A DNA stretch of 11,023 bases from assembly GCA_030729445.1 (NCBI GenBank), contig JANQXJ010000284.1, positions 1-11,023 on the forward strand, written 5' to 3'. Within the stretch, counting starts at the first letter, position 1; every line of letters starts with the position of its first letter. Under the pieces are notes generated by a model. It ran no database searches. It had not been told where the DNA came from and worked only from the letters and a program-made list of their open reading frames with translations. The position numbers were made by a program, and so were the translations under genes. Of this stretch, positions 6,536-11,023 are shown piece after piece. Source of the DNA: Limnohabitans sp. Its GTDB lineage: Bacteria > Pseudomonadota > Gammaproteobacteria > Burkholderiales > Burkholderiaceae_C.

Positions 6536-6598
6536 TCCTGCATTGTCCTGCACCCAGGCGTCAGAACTTGACGGTTGGGCGTGTTGGGCCGGTTGTGA
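6536..6598 (-). other. yhdP-kinase gap with a short inverted repeat
   Basis: This is the 63-bp space between the yhdP stop and the kinase ATG. It contains CGTCA-GAACT-TGACG (6559-6573), a perfect 5-bp inverted repeat with a 5-base loop. No run of T follows it on the minus strand, so it is not a convincing terminator. The AGGA proposed for the kinase lies in 6546-6549. I see no clear promoter, which leaves both read-through from yhdP and a separate kinase promoter possible. Confidence 0.35.
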
Positions 6599-9500
6599 TC
6601 AGGGTGGGGTGTTGGGTGCGGTGGGTTGGGCCGCGCGTGGGTCAACCCGGGTGACTTGTGGGCTGGCCCAACTGCCCTCCACCAAAAACTCTTGGGCCGA
6701 GGCGCGTGCAAGGGGGTTTTGCAGCAACCACTGGGCAATGAAGGTGGTCAGGCCGACCACGGGATTGACGGCCAGGGCTGCCACCAAAGATGCGGTGCCC
6801 GTGTCCACAATGGGCAAAATTTGTACACGCAGCTTTTGGGTCTCTCGGGCCAAATCGGCCGATCCGTCCATCTGCACCAATGCGTTGACGCCTTTGATGT
6901 TCAAGTTGCGGGTATTGGCCATGCCATGCACGATGGTCACGTCCCCTTGAACTGCGTCAAACGCAAAGCCTTGTGAAAACACATCCCTGAAATCGAGCAG
7001 CAAGCGCCTGGGCAAGGCTTGCAGGCTCAGAACGCCCAGCAGTTTGGCCACGCCGGGGTCGGCTTTGAGGAATTGGCCTCGACCCATTCGCACGTCCAGG
7101 TGGCCGTTCAGGCTGGGGTAATGCAAGCTGAGTGGTGAGCCTTGCCAACTGATCACGCCTTCGAGTTGGCCCGCGCCGCCGCGCAAAGCGTCGGGCGTGC
7201 CCATTCGGGTCAACAAGGCGCCAGCATCGCGCACGTCCAGCACAAAATCCATCTCGGTCTTGCGCCAAGGGCTGCCTTCGCGGGCGGCCAGCCAGCGTCC
7301 CGTGCCGCGCAACGAGGCTTCGGGCAAATCAATGTTGAATTTTTTCAGTTGCCATTCACGGGTTGCGGAGGTTTGGGCGACGTTTTTGACGGTGTTAACG
7401 GCCTCGATTTCGACACGTCCCAAGGGTTTGCCGCGCAGCACCATCGCATCCACCACGATGTCGAGTCCGGGCAGGCTGGTGGGCGGTGCTTCAAGCAGAC
7501 TTTCCACGTCGTTTGCACTCGAAGGCGGTAAATTCAGGCGACTCAGTCGTGCAAACAATTGACCGGCTTGATCAGATTGCCCGGGCAGGGCGGGTTCAAA
7601 GACCACATGGCCGCTGAGCTCGTCAGCGTCGATGTTGACCCGCCAGCGCCCTGCTTCGTAAATGCCCCCTGCTTGCACCTGATGCAGACGTCGGCCCTTG
7701 GCCGCCAAGCTGCTGGCCTTCAGACCCAAGCGTGTAGGCAGGTAGCTCTGCCAGACAGGGGGGTGTGTTGGTGAAGCAGCTTTTGCCTGAGCCGTTGGTT
7801 CGGGCAACAAAGCCAACCATTCGTCCACCACCAGTTGGTCCATAACGATGTGGGCGGTCACCCCGGTTGTGGGCAGCGCGGGCAGGTTTTCGGGCAAAAC
7901 GCCCAGACCCAAGCGGCCGCGCAATACCTTGGGGGCGTCGCTGCTCAAATCGCGCTCGTACAGCACATGCACTTTGTCGCCCAAAGCGAGCCTGATCTCG
8001 TCTTGAAGCCCAGTTCGGTTGTGTTGGCTGTGGATTTGCAGGGTGAGAGGCTGTTCGGCTGCAGCGGTTTTGCCCAAGGGGGCGGGCAGTTGCAAGGCCA
8101 GGCCGCCAAGCTGGCTGCGTACCGTCAGCTCAGGCAGGCCTTTTGGCCATGCCAGGCGGGCGTGGTAGTCGGTGGCGCCGCTGGCGTGTTGGGCCAGCAA
8201 ATTCAGCGGGGCCACATCGTCTGCCGCTTGCAGGCCCGCCGCGCTCACACGTCCCCGGGCCTCAAACATCGTCTGGGGTACCTTGGTGGTTGTTTGACCC
8301 GCAACCGGTTGGGGCGTGTGCATGCCTCCATCGATCAGGGTAGGACCACCCAACAGCGTGGCCTGCAGCTGGCGCACCTCAAACCCCCGTTCGTTGAACT
8401 GCAGCGTGCCGTTCAGTTTTCTCAGCCAGGGTGTGCCGGGCAGCATGCGCAAGTCGTTGCCATTGAACTGCACATTGCCTTGAACGCGGCTTTTGCTCAA
8501 GTCTTGCAAGGGCAGCTGCAAGGCAAACCGGGTGAGCACAGGGCCGCTGGCCTGTGCGGGCTGCAGCGCCCCCGAGAGCATTTCATTCAATGGCGATTGC
8601 CGCACCAGGCCCAGCACTAAGGGGGCATCGGCCATGCTTTGAGCCTGTACACGCAACAACGGTTGTTGGGCCATGTCCTCGATCTCCACCGAGGCGGCCT
8701 TCAGTGTGATGGCTTGTGCTCCGTCGCCGACCTTGGCGCTGGCTTCGCGCAGCTGCATGCCCATGCGGTCAAAAGTCAGTTGGCCTTGTAAGCCACGCAA
8801 TCGCGGCCAAGGAACTTCACCGGGGTTCATCAGGGAGGCGGGCACCATGTCCAGTTCGCCGTCTTTCAATTCCCCTGTGAAGAGTAATGTGCCGTCTTCG
8901 GGCCGCGCAAAGGGCAGTTTGTCCAGATCGCCCTGGATTTGGACCTGCACATTTTCGTAGCGGCCTTGCACCAGCGCATCGCGCAGGTAATGGCGCACCT
9001 CAAGTGGCAAGCTCAGGGGCAGGTAGCGGTGCACGGATGCGGCTTGCGCCCGTTGAATGCGCCCTTGTAAGTTCAAGATGCCGGGGCCTTGGCCTTGCGG
9101 GCCAGGCCGCCATTGGCCCTGCCATTGGCCTTGCAAGTCGGCATTGGCCAAACGCAAGGACCAGTTCGGCACATGCCAGCTGGCGTTGGCATTTTGGTCA
9201 GTTTCTCGAGCCCAGCTCAGTCCCGCGTGCATTTCTTGCAAGGATACTTTGGATGGCTCCAGCAGCCCCGGTAACCACAGGGTACTGCCCTCGCCAGTTT
9301 GCAGGTCCAAACGCCCACCGTTGGCGGTCATGGCCAGCGTCAACTGCCCACCGCTCAGGCCGGGGACGTCGGCACCGGGGAGCGTGCCCCAGGCGGCCAC
9401 CACCTCGGAGCCAGGCGCCCAAGTCAGGCCCTCGACTTGGGCCTGTGCCTCTTGAATGTCGGGTTTGTGCCAGTCGCCATGCCACAGCAGGTTCAAGGAC

Positions 9501-10768
9501 GTGAGTTGGCCCTGCACATCACGCGCCTGCAAAGCACTGCGCAACTTGGGGGGCAGCGCCATGTCTGCGGGCATGCGCAAAGCCAAGGCCCGAAGGGCTT
9601 GTAAGTCCAGTTGCGCCGCTTGCAAGTGGCCTTTGGCCGGGCGAGCGCCTTGGGCGTTTGTGTAATTCAGCTTCAGTGGGCCCCCAGGCCAGCTCAGGCC
9701 CTGTTCGCCGATGACGCGCAGTTCCTGCGATTCGGCCACAAAGCCTTCGGCATGCACTTGCAGGCCCAACCGACCCGTCAGGCTTTGCAAGTTCAGGGGC
9801 GGCTGGTTGGGGTTGAATCGGAGCTGCAGGTCTTTCAGGTCCAGATCGGCCAAACCACCACGCCACTGGCCTTCGTAAACATCGGCCCACAGGTGCAAAC
9901 GCCCTAGCCCTTTGATGGGCCCGTTTTTGCCCGACCCGCTGGCAGGCCCTGGCAGGCCCTGGGTGGACCAGCGAGCCATGTCCAGTTGCGGAAAGTGGGC
10001 AAAGGCTTGGCCTGACCAATCGCCCAATCGCCCCGGGTGCAAAGACAGTAACTTGCGCTTGAACTGACCCATCAGCACAAAGCGCTCGCCCCAGCCTGTG
10101 GGCGGGGTAGCGTCCAGGCGCAGCGCGTGTTGCCGGGCCGAGTTGCGCATCACCAAGTCCACGTCGCGCAGCGTCACAGGCTCTGGGCTGGTGCGGGGTT
10201 GAGCGGGTGTGATGCTCAGGCCTTGGCCTGGCCCATACCAATGCACCTTAGCGCCCCGCACCACCACCTCGCGCTGGCTCAGCAGCCAGTCAGCAGCAGG
10301 CGAATCCGCGCTGGCAGTGGGGCCCCAATCCATTCCGGCGATTTGCCATCGGCCATCGTCCAGTAGGCGCAGCGTCAGCTCGGGTGCATCCAGCACCAGT
10401 TGGTCCAGCTTCCCCTGCATGGCCGAGTGCAGGCTCAGCGCTACCTGCACTTTGGGCAAGTGCAGCGCGGTGCGGCCTAGGGCATCCTGCAGTTCGATGT
10501 CGCGCAGCTCAAAAGACGGCACCCAGCCCGTGCTTTGGGCCGATACGCCGCCAATGCGCACCGGAACACCCAGGGATTGCCGGGCAAGGCTTTCGAGTGC
10601 AGGGCGAAATTCGGCGATTCGCGGCACAATCCAAAAATGCAACGTTGCCCAGGCCGTACCCATGACCAGCCCGGCGACCAGCAAGACCCATAAGACAAGC
10701 CGAACAGCCCGCGCCAGCCAGGGGCTCAGCGGAGTTTCGGTAGGGGGCCAGGTGGGTGAAGACGACAC
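6599..10768 (-). CDS. yhdP: YhdP family AsmA-like envelope protein (TIGR02099/DUF3971)
   Basis: A 1389-residue protein anchored by one N-terminal helix (about 20-44, LVLWVLLVAGLVMGTAWATL), with the rest in the periplasm. E. coli YhdP is an AsmA-like bridge protein implicated, with TamB and YdbH, in moving phospholipids to the outer membrane and keeping its barrier. Seen: the segment after the helix, FWIVPRIAEFRPALESLARQ and LGVPVRIGGVSA, is a family hallmark. The C-terminal AsmA-like part has HYPSLNGHLDVRMGRGQFLK, ALPRRLLLDFRDVFSQGFAF, LRVQILPIVD and NPVVGLTTFIAQWLLQNPL, all diagnostic. The length is in the family range and slightly above the E. coli protein. The start is a GTG at 10768 with no visible Shine-Dalgarno; a later start would cut into the membrane anchor. 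A Gln/Gly/Trp-rich patch (LQGQWQGQWRPGPQGQGPG) lies mid-protein. It diverges from glnE and is followed in the same direction by the two-component genes. Confidence 0.93.
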   Translation of the reverse strand: MSSSPTWPPTETPLSPWLARAVRLVLWVLLVAGLVMGTAWATLHFWIVPRIAEFRPALESLARQSLGVPVRIGGVSAQSTGWVPSFELRDIELQDALGRTALHLPKVQVALSLHSAMQGKLDQLVLDAPELTLRLLDDGRWQIAGMDWGPTASADSPAADWLLSQREVVVRGAKVHWYGPGQGLSITPAQPRTSPEPVTLRDVDLVMRNSARQHALRLDATPPTGWGERFVLMGQFKRKLLSLHPGRLGDWSGQAFAHFPQLDMARWSTQGLPGPASGSGKNGPIKGLGRLHLWADVYEGQWRGGLADLDLKDLQLRFNPNQPPLNLQSLTGRLGLQVHAEGFVAESQELRVIGEQGLSWPGGPLKLNYTNAQGARPAKGHLQAAQLDLQALRALALRMPADMALPPKLRSALQARDVQGQLTSLNLLWHGDWHKPDIQEAQAQVEGLTWAPGSEVVAAWGTLPGADVPGLSGGQLTLAMTANGGRLDLQTGEGSTLWLPGLLEPSKVSLQEMHAGLSWARETDQNANASWHVPNWSLRLANADLQGQWQGQWRPGPQGQGPGILNLQGRIQRAQAASVHRYLPLSLPLEVRHYLRDALVQGRYENVQVQIQGDLDKLPFARPEDGTLLFTGELKDGELDMVPASLMNPGEVPWPRLRGLQGQLTFDRMGMQLREASAKVGDGAQAITLKAASVEIEDMAQQPLLRVQAQSMADAPLVLGLVRQSPLNEMLSGALQPAQASGPVLTRFALQLPLQDLSKSRVQGNVQFNGNDLRMLPGTPWLRKLNGTLQFNERGFEVRQLQATLLGGPTLIDGGMHTPQPVAGQTTTKVPQTMFEARGRVSAAGLQAADDVAPLNLLAQHASGATDYHARLAWPKGLPELTVRSQLGGLALQLPAPLGKTAAAEQPLTLQIHSQHNRTGLQDEIRLALGDKVHVLYERDLSSDAPKVLRGRLGLGVLPENLPALPTTGVTAHIVMDQLVVDEWLALLPEPTAQAKAASPTHPPVWQSYLPTRLGLKASSLAAKGRRLHQVQAGGIYEAGRWRVNIDADELSGHVVFEPALPGQSDQAGQLFARLSRLNLPPSSANDVESLLEAPPTSLPGLDIVVDAMVLRGKPLGRVEIEAVNTVKNVAQTSATREWQLKKFNIDLPEASLRGTGRWLAAREGSPWRKTEMDFVLDVRDAGALLTRMGTPDALRGGAGQLEGVISWQGSPLSLHYPSLNGHLDVRMGRGQFLKADPGVAKLLGVLSLQALPRRLLLDFRDVFSQGFAFDAVQGDVTIVHGMANTRNLNIKGVNALVQMDGSADLARETQKLRVQILPIVDTGTASLVAALAVNPVVGLTTFIAQWLLQNPLARASAQEFLVEGSWASPQVTRVDPRAAQPTAPNTPP

Positions 10769-10799
10769 AAACGTATGAATTAGAAAGTCAGCAGGAATT
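10769..10799. promoter_or_regulatory. Divergent glnE/yhdP start region
   Basis: Only 31 bp separate the two divergent start codons. AGGA (10793-10796), 3 nt before the glnE ATG, is its ribosome site. The gap is AT-richer than its surroundings (for example TATGAATTAGAAA from 10774), but I cannot name a -35/-10 pair for either side with confidence. Promoters must extend into the coding regions, or one gene's control elements overlap the other's. Confidence 0.4.
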
Positions 10800-11023
10800 A
10801 TGACCCGCAGCCAGTCTTCGGACGACCGTTTTGACCCTTCTGCTCCGATTGTTTCGCCCCCCGGTGTGGCCGGGCCTCAGGGTTTCCCCGCTGAATTGAC
10901 CGTGTACTCCCGCTTTGTGCAGCGCTTGCACCGCCGCTACGCCGATGAAATGCCGCTGTTGCCCCCCGGCCCCCCGAGCCGCGACAGCTTGGGCGCCGCT
11001 TACGCCGCCTTGCAAGCCAAGGG
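10800..11023 (+). CDS. glnE: Glutamine synthetase adenylyltransferase/deadenylase, N-terminal fragment cut by window edge
   Basis: GlnE adds AMP to, and removes AMP from, glutamine synthetase in response to PII, adjusting nitrogen assimilation; it is a cytoplasmic protein of about 900 or more residues. Only the first 74 codons are visible and they stop at the window edge, before any catalytic motif. The call rests on the segment YSRFVQRLHRRYADEMPLL followed by PPGPPSRDSLGAAYAALQ, which matches my knowledge of the N-terminus of betaproteobacterial GlnE, and on its position next to yhdP. A variable Ser/Pro-rich leader of about 35 residues precedes it. The start is the ATG at 10800, with AGGA 3 nt upstream (a short spacer). 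No other start in frame lies in the gap. The family assignment is probable but not proven by these residues. Confidence 0.72.
   Translation, partial: MTRSQSSDDRFDPSAPIVSPPGVAGPQGFPAELTVYSRFVQRLHRRYADEMPLLPPGPPSRDSLGAAYAALQAK

Noticed and set aside
6559..6573. CGTCA/TGACG inverted repeat considered as terminator or operator
   Set aside because: The stem is only 5 bp, with no T run on the minus strand. A single short palindrome is weak evidence for a regulator site, so it is noted only as part of the gap.
7835..8620. 261-codon open frame opposite yhdP
   Set aside because: The yhdP frame is continuous here with family-like sequence; the antisense translation has no recognisable features.
9070..9150. 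Repetitive GGCC/TTGGC-rich stretch considered as a repeat array
   Set aside because: It encodes the Gln/Gly/Trp/Pro-rich patch of YhdP in frame; units are irregular and no spacer-repeat structure exists.

Overview
The window is GC-rich and almost fully coding. It looks like chromosomal DNA of a betaproteobacterium in the order Burkholderiales, most likely Comamonadaceae. That placement is an inference from the protein sequences (GlnE N-terminus, YhdP, MltA, YkgJ-type cysteine-cluster protein) and the compact layout; no rRNA or other marker is present to prove it. I see no mobile element, CRISPR array, tRNA, rRNA or convincing rho-independent terminator.

Layout from the right edge. A plus-strand gene fragment (10800 to the edge) is the start of glnE, the glutamine synthetase adenylyltransferase. 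It diverges, across only 31 bp, from a minus-strand run of four genes: yhdP (a 1389-residue AsmA-like envelope protein), a membrane sensor histidine kinase with a PAS domain, a FixJ-type response regulator, and an NlpC/P60 lipoprotein. The last three are joined by two ATGA stop/start overlaps, so the two-component system and the peptidoglycan hydrolase are probably translated as a coupled unit.

The middle (3005-3232, plus strand) holds a 75-residue single-span membrane protein that I believe is a real gene. It ends 5 bp from the NlpC/P60 stop codon, and its ATG shares a CATG palindrome with the preferred start of mltA, which runs the other way. mltA (membrane-bound lytic transglycosylase A, a lipoprotein) is followed by a small eight-cysteine YkgJ-family protein.

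The left part holds a class II aldolase/adducin-like protein followed by an Old Yellow Enzyme family flavin reductase cut by the left edge. The Shine-Dalgarno sequence of the second overlaps the stop codon of the first, so this pair is also an operon.

Together, roughly 1.8-10.8 kb is rich in envelope functions: lipid transport or outer-membrane barrier (YhdP), murein cleavage (MltA, NlpC/P60), a small membrane protein and an envelope-spanning signal pathway. No individual family is new. The points most worth checking are the sensor-regulator-murein hydrolase operon and the small membrane protein sharing its start site with mltA.
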